Shown here one piece after another: positions 32,830-44,364 of a stretch of DNA of 64,000 nucleotides. The position numbers and the translations under genes are program-made. The notes beneath the pieces are model-generated. The model worked only from the letters and a program-made list of their open reading frames with translations. It was not told the DNA's origin and did not search any database. The stretch comes from Strongyloides papillosus. Taxonomy: Eukaryota; Nematoda; Chromadorea; Rhabditida; Strongyloididae. How positions within the stretch are numbered: the stretch's first letter is position 1; each line of letters starts with the position of its first letter. The stretch lies in NCBI GenBank assembly GCA_005656395.1, contig SRSI01000031.1, forward strand, positions 558,001 through 622,000, read 5' to 3'.

Positions 32830-33678
32830 ATGATTAATATATGTGTCTTAACACTTATATATATGTTTTTTATACCATTATGTAGTAGCAGAAAAAAAAG
32901 AGTCGGCAAGAAAGCTTCAATTAAAGAACAATCCAATGTAAAGAAAACACTTGTATCAGATAATTCCATTCAAACTACCAATATAAATAAATCTACGTTA
33001 CAGAAAGCCTGTTTACCAATTTCTAAGATTCCAAGTTCAAAAAAACAAATTTCTAAAGTACAAAACACCAAATTACAAAGTTGTAACTTTGGTGATTCTG
33101 AACTGAAAAAGTATATTGTAGAATCTCAAATAAATACAAAGATTGCTGCAAAAAACATTGGTAATGAAAACGATAAAACTTAGTATATATTTAATTCTTT
33201 TTTAGAAGTAGTCAAGAAGAGTCCGATATCAAATAGGAAAAAAAGTAACTCATTACTTAGTAAATTATCGCTTAGACCAATACAAAAAATAAATCAAAAA
33301 GAACCTGCTGCACCAAGTAATGAGAAAAAATCAATTCCCAAAACGTCTGAAAATACGAAAAAAAGCTGTGGTAAAGAAAATCAAATAATAAAAGATAACA
33401 ATTTGGAACAAGTGAAAAAAAAATCCGAAAAAGACTTACCACCAAATTCGGTAAATAATGATATAAAAAATAATAATAAATCATATCTCACAGAGTTTAC
33501 GCAAAAAACAGTTATTAATAAAGTAATTAGTGATAAAAAAGAAGTAACTGTAAAAGAAGGTAACAATGGTTGTGACGATTCAAAAAGAACAATACAAGAT
33601 AAATCAGGAGCATATGAAATGCTGGATAAATTTAAAATAGAACTACTAATGGATAAAGGAAATTCCCCAATTATCTAA
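32830..33678 (+). CDS. Secreted lysine/serine/asparagine-rich protein (267 aa)
   Basis: Two exons, 32830-33160 and 33206-33678, join in frame across a 45-bp intron. The ATG at 32830 is preferred over the GTG just before it. A signal peptide (MINICVLTLIYMFFIPLCSS) leads into a dibasic SRKKRVGKK stretch. The rest is low-complexity and disordered, rich in Lys, Ser, Asn, Thr and Gln, with four scattered cysteines and a slightly more ordered end (YEMLDKFKIELLMDKG). I recognise no family. In composition it resembles its two secreted neighbours, so the three may be distant paralogues or simply share a role, perhaps in one secretory tissue. Confidence 0.5.
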
Positions 33679-33836
33679 TAAGTTAATAAATTAAAATGTA
33701 ATACTAACTTATTTTTCTTCCAATAAGGATAAACGTACTTGCTGTAAATAATTATCATATATTTTTTATAAACTGGATATATTAAAAAATTACTATTAAA
33801 TACTAGTAATAAATTTAAAGATAAAATATGAGATCA

Positions 33837-34597
33837 CTACTGTTTTTGACGAGCAAAGTTTGTCCTTACTGTTGATCCTGATATAACTTTAAGGTTCAAC
33901 TAAAATATATATATGTTATTTTTGAAAATGAATATACTAATAAAATTACCCCTGCAACAGCTTTCTCAGTACTTTCACGATTATCAAACTCAACAAAAGC
34001 AGATTTTTTATCTTGTGGAATGTATATTTTTATAATATTTCCATAAACTTCACAGGCTTCCTTAACATCACTATATATCAAATTACTTCCACGAATGTAT
34101 GCAGTATTAGATGTTACACCACTTCTTTTTCTTTCAGTTGACTGAGTTTCATGTGAAATGTCTGGAGATCTAGTGGGACTGTTTATCTCTCCATCACTAA
34201 GTTTTTTATCTTCATCTCTTTTCGAGTCAAATGCAACCGTTTCGATTACACGCTTATTACCAACAATTTTTGATCTTTTGAATGTTTCCTTTTTTTGAGA
34301 CTTCAATTCTCCAGAGTTAATTAAACGTGCTATATCTGCAGCTGTACAATTTTGTGACGTGTCAACAGATCTTTTTTGTCCCCTTTTGCCATTATCATCT
34401 AATGAAACTCCAGTTGATAGAGGCTTTTTGCTCGGCACTTTTTCTGTACTTGTTTGTAATTTCTGAAACAATAATTACCCAAACCTTTTACTATAGAAAA
34501 AACTTACAAATTGTTTAAAAAATTCAAATTTTTCCTTTAATTTCTTCTCTTCATCCGAAAATTGTGACGGAACAATTAGCATGTTGTTTGATGGCAT
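33837..34597 (-). CDS. NELF-E homologue, RNA-binding subunit of negative elongation factor
   Basis: Three minus-strand exons, 34508-34597, 33950-34462 and 33837-33899, join in frame to 221 aa, with introns of 45 and 50 bp. The N-terminus reads MLIVPSQFSDEEKKLKEKF after five residues; human NELF-E starts MLVIPPGLSEEEEALQKKF. Residues about 55-90 (AADIARLINSGELKSQKKET, then FKRSK) parallel the human QAKQLVKSGAISAIKAETKN...FKRSR. After a charged linker lies one RRM (about 145-215): TAYIRGSNL as RNP2, SAFVEFD as RNP1, and a closing VRTNFARQK. The human Arg-Asp repeat linker is missing, making this protein shorter. NELF-E binds nascent RNA such as TAR and helps pause Pol II near promoters. The last exon completes the RRM, confirming the model. 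Confidence 0.82.
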
Positions 34598-35591
34598 TAT
34601 CAAGAAAGCCAAAACATTTGTTTTTGTAATTGGAGTAGTGTTTATTTTAAAAATTTAATAACAACCTATTTATAATTTCACTAAGATGTTTGATTTTCTT
34701 TTTTAATAAAATTTAATGTTGGTAAGCTGGAGTTTTTTTTAGAAATACTTTGTTTACCTTTGGCAAGAAGTATAGCGTTATAATATACTGATTATAAGGA
34801 GTTTTGTCATATTACTTATACTGTATCTTTTTGATGATTTTAAAAAACACGGTTTTTTATCCGTGATCTGTTTAAACATTACATTTGTATGTTATTTTAA
34901 CGAAACTTCAGAAAAAAATAGCTTATTCACAAATATATCAAATGTGCCAAAAGTAGTGTATAATTAACTTTTATATAAATCAACGCTTTTTAATGAAATT
35001 GTAGAGTTCTTTTTAAATTTTCAAGATAATTTGGGAATAATTAATCATATTATATGGCTACAACAATGTAGTATTTAGTAATGAAATAAACAATTTATTA
35101 TTCACTATCTGCTCTGCTTAAATTTATGCTTTTCCTGATGTGTTTCAACAAAAATTGTTTATCATCAATAAATAAATACAAAAATTTTATAAGAACAATT
35201 TTTAAATTCTAAGCAGGATATGCTGAAGAAATTCTGTTTTTATATTGATAACAAATTTAACATAATTGGTATAAATATATATCAATATAAGCATCTTTTT
35301 ATTGTAACAAAATCTTTTAATAAAATAGATTTTTAGCATGTCATGATTTTAGAAAATTTTTTTAGGATTTTGTATTTAATTATAAATAGATTTATTTTGC
35401 CAATTTTTTTTTTCCAAATAATTTGATGGTAGTATATGTTTTTGCAGACAATGATTTATTTTTGTATAGTAGATATGTTAGTAGAAAAATTCTGTCTTTT
35501 ATCATATTTAAAAAGCTATCAATAAAATTTTGGTAAAGATAAAACAAAATTAGAAAGTAATATTTTAAACGGATAATGTAGTTAATATTAA
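34598..35591. other. Intergenic, nothing seen
   Basis: AT-rich, no frame or RNA gene supported. It presumably contains the NELF-E promoter at its left edge. Confidence 0.45.
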
Positions 35592-36105
35592 ATGAAAGTA
35601 AATCTATTATTATTTATTTTATCTTTCTAATAAAAAAAAATTTTGGTCAATATTCCTAAATTTTATCAATAACGTTTTATTTTTTTGGAAGAGTACTTAT
35701 ATACTTTTTGATGCTGGATATGATGTTATTAATATTATTATCAAATTTAAACACCTAGTTTTATCTAAAAATTCAAATATTTAATGCACAACATTATTCA
35801 TAACAATAAAATTTTAACAAATGATACAATTTTGATATTATCAAAAAATACGTGGACCACAATTTGATGTAATAAGTAACATTCAATTATTTTTATAATT
35901 ATTACATCCTTAGATGATATCAAATATAATTCAAGGTCACTATTTATCCTCTATCAGCGTTTTTAATGACAAAGATCTCGAAAACAATTTGTAGAAAATA
36001 AGTATTTTAGTTTAAGAATATGTAGAATTTTACATAATTACATATCTTGGTTTTTTAAAATATGGAATGTAAGAACAAAATTTTCTGCTTCTGATGAATT
36101 TTAAT
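35592..36105 (+). pseudogene. Decayed UDP-glucuronosyltransferase, 5' part only
   Basis: Reading across frame breaks gives the same order as the three intact UGTs downstream. An ATG at 35592 with a hydrophobic leader is followed by KILVNIPKF (intact: KILINNPKFG), then near 35710 DAGYDVINII (intact: DAGHDVTVI), near 35812 ILTNDT (intact: ILTNKS), and after a likely intron VFNDKDLE at about 35958 (intact gene 2: VFNDKELE). Near 36052-36098 it reads WFFKIWNVRTKFSAS (intact gene 3: LFKAWNIKSSISAS). Stops and frameshifts occur throughout, and nothing matching the sugar-nucleotide-binding half is visible downstream, so it is a truncated relic. It shows the array once began further left. Confidence 0.65.
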
Positions 36106-38177
36106 TGATATAAATTATAGGGGAGTTGAGTAACATTTGCAGTTAAGTCATTTGAAATCTAGAGCAAGTTTATATTAAATTGAAATTTCAATATAATCAC
36201 GAACAAGAAATCTTCGTGGATACCAGAAAATTTTGAATGATTAATAATATTTTTATTCGGTGTGGTATTTAAACATCCTTGTTTCGATAAATAAATAATT
36301 TTTACTTTACTATAAATGATCCATTTCCAGGCAATTAATAATCTCAAATGTTACATTTTTACACAAATATTCTTTGGTAACTTATTTTTTAGAATATCTT
36401 TGCAAAGATGTTTTGATAGTGAATATTATGTTCCCTTTTTGAATACTAAGAAGTTATTGAAGATTTACCTTTTATATTTTTGTACTCAAATAATTTTTTT
36501 GATCTTTCCGTTCCAAAGATACTAAAAATGATTGAAATGTTTGACATTGGAATTTGTGATATAAGAATCTATCATATAATAATTATAATGTAGAATTTCT
36601 TTTGGGAACTTATAAAATATTTTTTCTTTTAGTTTATTAGATAAAAATATTGTTTTGATACAAAAAAATAAAGGGAAACATTGTAGAAGCAATAAAAGAT
36701 TATCTGAAATAATCTTTTTATCTGGCAATACCAAACATTATGTATAATGTTAAAAAGAAAATTGTTAAAATAATATTTCGTTAATGACCACTTTAAGATG
36801 ATTTACTTTAAAATGAACATTTATCATTAGGAATAACTTATGGTAGTTTAAATACTGAACGGAATTTGCATATTCAAATTATCTACATGCTACTGTTTAC
36901 ATTTTTGGTTATTAATCAAAAAATTGTTCTCATTAAAAATATATGAAATAGGAGTTATGATTGAAAAAATTACTTGGCTAATTTTAATGTTTTCGTAAGA
37001 AACATTATATTAGTCTTAAAAACAATGTATACAATGATAAAATTAAATGAATTATCTAAACTTTATTAAAAGATCAATAAATTCCAAAAAATATTTTTAA
37101 AACCTATTAAATTTGTTTTCATATTTGGGTAACTCTTTATGCTTGTCTGGGTATAAGATAAAACGAATAATGTAGTTTATTTTATGTTAGATACACTTTT
37201 TCCAATCATTTTAATTTTTTTACTTTACAATAATACATATTTTTAAAATATGATAAAAGTACATATAAAAGTTGATTAATAAAAGTGATAAATAGCTATA
37301 TATTAATTATATCTATAAAAAAACTACCATTATCTAATTCGTAATTTCTATTTACGTAATCTTAAGGTCAAATGATAGAAAATGCACTTTTATAATTTGT
37401 AAAAATTTATGCAAGTATCAAGAATAGTAAATAAAATCAAAGTATGGAAACTTTTGCACCTACTGAATTTAGTTATTTTTTTTTAGTATAGAATTTACAA
37501 AGATTGATTTTTATTCTAGTTGTTTAAAATATAAAAGAAATTATATTTTTTTTACCTATTTCATGTGAAAAATTAATATTTTTAGTATGCTTAGAACTTT
37601 TATCATTGTTCTTAGAGCTACAAAGTTAAAAGCATCATAATATGTTATCAAATTTTTAAATAATCATATTTGCTATAACGCTGGTGATCGTCGAGAAAAC
37701 AAAATTCATTAGAATATAATGTGTGCTTTTTGTGATTAAATAAAGATAAATGTTATCTAATTTTTTCTAAGTAATTTAGAAAATTTAAACATTTAGTTAG
37801 TAAAAATCGCAAATATTCTTCAAAGGGAAAAAATGTTGATTGCTATTCCGGAATTTAATAATACATATTTGTTTGTTAAAAGTACAATTATACCTTATCT
37901 TTAATATTGTTCAGATTTAATACATTGTATTTGACTGTTTTTGGCAACACTTGAATCATTTAAAAAAGTGATATCATTACTAAGCATAAATTTTTTAAAA
38001 AAGTATCTCTGTAAAGTATGAAAAATGTGATTATTATAAAATTTGATTAAAATAGTTTAGTATTTTTTACATTAATTTTAGTAAATTAATAAACATATCT
38101 TGTTTGAATCTTTTTCAAACGACAATAGAAAGAGATAAAAAACATCATATCATAAAAAAGTTATTTTTATCACATCG
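36106..38177. other. Intergenic, no gene supported
   Basis: About 2 kb AT-rich with three frames of 62-70 codons (around 36159-36734) that overlap on opposite strands and show no domain. It may contain further unrecognisable UGT remains. Confidence 0.4.
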
Positions 38178-38186
38178 CTGATAAGG
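38178..38186 (+). promoter_or_regulatory. GATA-factor site upstream of the first UGT
   Basis: CTGATAAGG is a strong ELT-2-type core about 190 bp upstream of the ATG at 38378. More GATA cores lie nearby (about 38217, 38271 and 38317). A TATATAAG box at about 38344-38351 is 26 bp before the ATG. Intestinal expression is inferred. Confidence 0.45.
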
Positions 38187-38377
38187 ACACAACAAAGATC
38201 GTTTTGTATAAAGCATTGATAAAGTCATAGTATAGCATCATAAGATTGAAAAAGCTCAAGTATCCTTATGAGATAACACTTTTGTTAGGTAAGATTATTT
38301 TATATGCTAAACATTTGATAAAATAATAATCATTTTTTCAACATATATAAGGTAATATATTTATTACTTATAAAAAA

Positions 38378-40006
38378 ATGTTTTTAAATATACTATATAT
38401 TTTATGCTTACTCATTCTTCCTCACGAAGGGTACAAAATATTAATTTTTAATCCAAAATTAGGACATTCTCATGTCAATTTTTTTGGACAAATAGCAGAT
38501 ATATTAATTGAAGCTGGGCATAATGTTACAGTTATTGTTGCCGATATGGATCTTAGTATAACTCATCCTGGTACATATAAAGCAAATATATATCATATTC
38601 CTGCCGATCCTATTGTAGCTGACTTGTTAACAAATAAAACGAGATTACACAAAATGTGGGAAACATCAAGTTCAACTTGGGCACAAATTGATGTTTGTTT
38701 TATATTATTTAAATTTTCTAAAAATAAAGGTTTATTACTTTTGTAGATGTTCAATGATTTTGTGAAAGGAAATATTCTATCGGCAAAAAAAATATTCCAT
38801 GACAATGAATTAGCAAATTTTGTTAAAAAACAAAAATTTGATTTAGCTATTACGGAAGTTTTTAATATATACATGTACGGTTTATTTAAAGCATGGGATA
38901 TTCCAGCAACAGTTTCTGGTTCGGCCGTAGGATTAATGGAATATAATTATGAAACGTTTGGTATACATTTTCCATCTAGTCATATTCCAACATTAATGCA
39001 ACCTTCACATGACAAAATGGGATACAATGAAAGATTCTCAAATTTAATGAGTTATATTTTCACCAAAATTATGAATAGGGCTATGTCATATGAATATTCA
39101 TTACAAGGAGAATTTGACAAAAAATATGGTAAAGATTTTTTTGATCCATTTAGACTTATTGGTGATACAAGTTTTATATTTCTTAATTCAAATCCATTCC
39201 TTGATATTCCAGGGCCAAAAACACCGAAAATGGTAGAGATAGCTGGTATAGGTATTCATGAACCTAAACCATTAAATGAACATTGGGATAAAATCTTATC
39301 TCTTAGAAAATACACGGTTTTAATTTCCTTTGGTTCATTAGCTCGAAGTTCAGAAATGCCAGAAAGAATGAAAAATGGAATAATTGAGACAGTAAGAAAA
39401 CTGCAAAATATAACATTTATTTGGAAATATGAGAAACCAGAAGATGGTATTTCTTATGGCATTTCGAATCTTATTTTAAGTAAATGGGTACCACAAAATG
39501 ATCTTTTAAATGATTCAAGATTATCATTATTTATAACACACGGTGGAGCCAATTCAATTGCCGAGTTGTCATTTAGAGGTGTTCCTGCAATCGCTATACC
39601 TGTGTTTGGTGATCAATTTAGGAATGCAAAACTTATAGAAAAACATGAGACAGGATTAGTTATGGATAAAAGTTTACTAGAAAATTCTAATGAATTACAA
39701 AAAAATATTAATAAAATTTTGAACGATAAGCGATATAAAGAAAATGCATATTTAGTTTCACAGCGATTGAAAAAAAGACCAATAAGTTCGAAAACATTGC
39801 TTATTCAACACATAGAGTTTGCATGCCAATTTGGTCCACTACCCGTTCTAGACTTAGAAAGTAGAAATATGAATAGTATTGTATATTTTAATTTGGACAT
39901 AATATTTCCAATCATAATCTTTTTTACAATATTTCTATATTTTATATTTTTTTCAATAGTCAAAATCGTAAGAACTGTATTTGTAAAAAAAATTAAAAAA
40001 GATTAA
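38378..40006 (+). CDS. UDP-glucuronosyltransferase, array member 1
   Basis: Two exons, 38378-38692 (105 codons) and 38747-40006 (420 codons), give 524 aa. The intron is 54 bp with a GTTTGT donor. A signal peptide is followed by GHSHVNF, which carries the probable catalytic His of the N-terminal acceptor domain. The donor-binding domain has the UGT signature near residue 365: FITHGGANSIAELSFRGVP, then PVFGDQFRNA. A single membrane segment (about 487-510) and a KIKKD end, a dilysine-type ER-retrieval signal, place it in the ER facing the lumen. UGTs conjugate sugars from UDP-glucuronate or UDP-glucose to small lipophilic compounds. It is the first of three tandem copies. Confidence 0.93.
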
Positions 40007-40296
40007 TTAAAATAAAAACGAAATAATATTTTCAACCATTATATAATTAAAAAGAATAAGAGATTATACTTAATACATGCTTATTTTTATTATTAAATGT
40101 ATATTGAATTATGAGAAAGAGTTTTTGCATTATAAAGTTATTTATCAAATTATATAATTATTTATTAAGAAATATTGATAACATATCATTTGGTATTTTT
40201 ATAAAAAGAAAAAAATTTTAAATTAATTCTTATCAATTTCGGAGTTATGTTTTAACCGAAATACTTTCTATATATGTTCACGGAAATAGAATTCTA

Positions 40297-40303
40297 TGAT
40301 AAG
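40297..40303 (+). promoter_or_regulatory. GATA-factor site upstream of the second UGT
   Basis: TGATAAG, 63 bp upstream of the ATG at 40366; a further GATA core lies near 40179. Confidence 0.4.
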
Positions 40304-40365
40304 AATGGATATATTTTACACAGTTACCTAGCAAAAATATTTATTACATCATATTTTTATTTAAA

Positions 40366-41984
40366 ATGTTTTTTAAGCATATTTGGTATATTCTAGTCAT
40401 ATTAAATTTTACTGAATGCTATAAAATTTTGGTTTACAATCCAAAATTTGGTCATTCTCATGTTAATTATCTTTCACAAATAGCTGACATTTTAGTTGAT
40501 GCGGGACATGATGTAACAGTTATTAGTGTAGATATTGATATGAACATAAAACATCCAGGAGCTTATAAAGCAAAAATACATAGTGTACCTGGAGATCCTG
40601 TAGCTATGGATATTTTAACTAATAAATCAAAACTCAATGATATGTGGGAAACAGAAGAATCTTTTTCACATCAAGCAGAGGTAATTAAAAGTATACATAA
40701 ATAATTGTATAAAATATTTTATAGCTACTTAATGATTTTTTCCGAAGTCTTTATCTCACATCGTTAAAAGTTTTTAATGACAAAGAACTAGAATCATTTG
40801 CTAAAAGTCAAAAATTTGATTTAGCTATTTCAGAAATGTTCTCAATTTATTCCTTTGGACTTTTTAAAGCATGGGGAATTAAAAGTTCTATTTCTGTTTC
40901 ATCATTAGGTTTGTTGGACCTTACTTATGAAACATTCGGACTTGCGTTTCCATCATCTTTTATTCCTACATCTATGAATGCAATGAGTGATACTATGACA
41001 TACTCAGAAAGATTCTTTAATTTTATAATTCATTTTCTGACTAAACTTAGAGCTCGTGCCATGAATCACCACCAACTATTACAAAAAGAGTTTGATGAGA
41101 AATATGGAAAAGGTTTTTATGATGGGCCTAAAATGGTTGGTAATTCATCATATATGATTATTAATTCAAGCCCTTTCTTCGGTATACCTGGACCAAAAGC
41201 ACCAAAAATGATTGAAATATCTGGACTTGGTATCCCAAAACACAAGTCATTAGATGAATATTGGGACAACATAATGAATCTAAGAAAAAATACCATACTT
41301 ATATCCTTTGGTTCGTTTGCAAAAAGTTCAAAAATGCCAAAAGAGATGAAACAAAGTATAATAGAAACAATTAAAAAATTTCCAGATACAACATTTATCT
41401 GGAAATATGAAACACCAGAAGATGGATTTGGTAAAAATGTAGAAAATTTAGTCTTAAGTAAATGGGTTCCACAAAATGATCTTTTAAATGATAAAAGGTT
41501 ATCGTTATTTATTAGTCATGGAGGTATTAATAGTTGTAATGAAATTGCTTATGCTGGTATAAAAGCATTACTAGTCCCAATATTTGGTGATCAATTTAGG
41601 AATGCAAAGTTAGTTGAAAAAAGAAATATTGGCAAAGTTATGGAGAAAAAAAAATTATCAGATCCTAAAGCTTTTGAATCAATGATTAGAGAACTTTTAA
41701 CAAATGAAGATTATACAAAAAATGCAAAAAGAACTTCTAATTTATTAAGAAATTCTCCATTACATTCAGTAGAATTATTAACAAAAGTTGTTGAATTTAC
41801 TGCTGAATTTGGACCATTTCCAGATCTTGATATGGCTAGCCGAAATATGAGTATTATAGAATATTACAATTTAGATATTGTTGTACCAATATTAGCGTTC
41901 TTATTGCTATGTGTAGTTTTATTTTATTATTGTGTAAGCATTATTGCCAAATTAATACTTTATAAAAAAGAGAAATCTGAATAA
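40366..41984 (+). CDS. UDP-glucuronosyltransferase, array member 2
   Basis: Two exons, 40366-40680 and 40725-41984, join to 524 aa across a 44-bp intron at exactly the same codon as in member 1. The parts are the same: leader, GHSHVNY, and the signature FISHGGINSCNEIAYAGI with PIFGDQFRNA (about residues 367-400), then a C-terminal membrane segment and a lysine ER signal (YKKEKSE). FISHGG instead of FITHGG is a mild change. It is closer to member 3 than to member 1 in the block TPEDGFGKNVENLVLSKWVP, which those two share exactly. Likely a detoxifying conjugation enzyme of the ER; substrate unknown. Confidence 0.93.
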
Positions 41985-42168
41985 AAAAAGTGGTTTTAAG
42001 AAGTTATCCACTAACTTAAAATTTATAAGATTAAAAATAATAAAAATTACATAAATATCTTATCTTAATTATTTTTATTCATAATATTTTTAAAATCATT
42101 TACTACAATCATATATATAATTATACAACAACAATATAGTATATAGTATGAATTATTTATAATCTATA

Positions 42169-42174
42169 GATAAG
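42169..42174 (+). promoter_or_regulatory. GATA-factor core upstream of the third UGT
   Basis: GATAAG within TAGATAAGAA, about 90 bp upstream of the ATG at 42261. Weaker context than the sites before members 1 and 2. Confidence 0.3.
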
Positions 42175-42260
42175 AATTTTTCTTGTCAAAGTATGATTAC
42201 AATGAATATGGTGATATTGTTTAATTACTTTATATTTTTTTAGTTAATAAAATTATACTA

Positions 42261-43871
42261 ATGAATATTAAATCATTTATTTTTATACTATTTTTATTAA
42301 AAATAACTGTTGCTTTAAAAATATTAATTAATAATCCTAAGTTTGGTTTTTCGCATGTAAATTTTTTTTCACATCTTGCTGACATTCTTGTTGATAGTGG
42401 ACACGATGTAACAGTACTAACAATTGAAATAGACACAACTATAAAACATCCAGGAGCTAATAAAGCAAAAATTTACAGTATTCCGGGAGATAATGAAGCT
42501 ATAAATTTATTGTCAAATAAATCCACAATGGATCAAATGTGGGAACTAGAAGACTCACCTATTAAAAAAATAGAAGTAAGTAAATTAAAATGTTAAATAC
42601 TTATTATTTAGGTATTTAAAGATTTTTCGAAAGCCCTCCAGTTAACAGCAAATAAAATTTTTGATGACAAAAAGTTAGAATCATATATGAAGAGTCAACA
42701 ATTTGATGTTGGAATTTCAGAATGGTACACGATATATATGTTTGGTCTTTTTAAAGCATGGAATATAAAATCTTCCATCTCTGCATCATCCGTTGGTTTT
42801 TTAAATTTTAACTATGAACAATTTGGCATGCCATTTCCAAGTTCATTTATTCCTAATGCAATTCAGATGTCAACAGATAAAATGACATATTTTGAAAGAT
42901 TTGAAAATTTAGTAGGACATCTTTTGATAAAAAATTTCATTTCAAAAGGAAATAGTAAAGGATTCCTTCATGATAAATTTGATGAAAAATATGGGAAAAA
43001 TTTTTTTAATGGATACAGAGCTTTAGGTGATACTTGTTATTTTTTCTCAAACTCCAATCCATTTTTTGATATTCCAGTTCCAAAACCACCTAAAGTTATA
43101 GATATTTCAGGAATTGCTATTGAAAAACCTAAACCTCTTGATGATTATTGGAACAATATTTTGTCATTGAGAAGTAAAACAATTTTAATTTCTTTTGGTT
43201 CTGTTGCCAAAAGTAGTTTGATGCCACAAAAAATGAAAGAAAGTGTATTAGAAACAATTAAAAAATTTCCAGATGCAACATTTATATGGAAATATGAAAC
43301 ACCAGAAGATGGTTTTGGCAAAAATGTAGAAAATTTAGTCTTAAGTAAATGGGTTCCCCAAAATGACCTTCTAAACGACGAAAGATTATCATTGTTTATA
43401 ACACATGGTGGCATTAATAGTTTTAATGAAATTGTTTACACTGGAAAAGTTGCTCTTTCCATACCAATATTTGGGGATCAATTTAAAAATGCTATGCTGT
43501 TAGAAAAAAGAAGAATGGGAATGTCAATGAATAAAAAGATGATTGAAGATCCAAATGTTCTTACAAATTATATTCGTGAATTGCTAGAAAATGATGAATT
43601 CAAAAGGAATGCTAAATTAATATCTAGAATGTTGAAGAATAATCCTATCGATTCAAGAGAAACTATTTTAAAACATTTACAATTTTGTGCAATGTTTGGT
43701 AATAATTCATTTCTTGATTTAGAAAGTAGAAATATGGGAGTTATTGTTTATTATAATCTCGATATTATAATACCTTTTACATTAATGCTTTTTATCTTTG
43801 CTACAATCATTATATGGTTCTTAATTAAGAAAATCAAAAATTTGTTGATTAGAAAGAGGAAAACTGATTAA
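42261..43871 (+). CDS. UDP-glucuronosyltransferase, array member 3
   Basis: Two exons, 42261-42575 and 42612-43871, give 524 aa. The intron is only 36 bp and uses the same slot as in the other two copies. Key parts: leader, GFSHVNF (Phe replaces the first His of GHSHVNF but the second is kept), the signature FITHGGINSFNEIVYTGK with PIFGDQFKNA, a membrane segment near 480-505 and the dilysine-type end RKRKTD. It shares long identical blocks with member 2 (for example FPDATFIWKYETPEDG), pointing to recent duplication or gene conversion. Expected to conjugate lipophilic substrates in the ER lumen. Confidence 0.93.
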
Positions 43872-44364
43872 TGGTGTTGTTAATATTTTGATAAATTTTT
43901 CCTAAATACCTCATATGAATAGATAATATTTAAATAACTATTTCATTTTTTTTATAACTGTAATTATGATTTAAAATTTTTTATGTAAATCTAATATCTG
44001 GAAAGAATATACACTGGAAATTGAGTTTTAAATGCTTCAAAAATAAATCTTTGTTCAAAAAATAATATTATCTGCATTGTCAAATGACAAAAATAATACA
44101 GTGTAAAAAGTAAACAACACGTGAAGTATTGTTATGCTATAATTTTTGATGATAAAATTGAAAATTCACTAATTATAAGATAATATGGTACCATAATCTT
44201 TATAAACAGCAGAAACAGGATATGTTTGAATTAAAAAGAAATACGATATTAATGTTCATTATTTTAGAAAAACATTACAAAAATTAATTCTTGGAACAAA
44301 AAAATTAGAATACTTGTTTCTGATAAAAATTTTATAATTATTTTTATTTAGAATTTTAATTTAT
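43872..44364. other. Intergenic, nothing seen
   Basis: AT-rich spacer between the last UGT and the saposin-like gene, which run towards each other; it contains only their 3' flanks. Confidence 0.45.

Noticed and set aside
33896..34471. Single-frame 191-aa version of the NELF-E gene
   Set aside because: It lacks the conserved N-terminus and reads into an intron at the end of the RRM; the three-exon model restores both.
36159..36734. Three overlapping frames on both strands
   Set aside because: Mutually overlapping, no motif, composition equals background. They lie just beyond the UGT relic but do not match UGT sequence.
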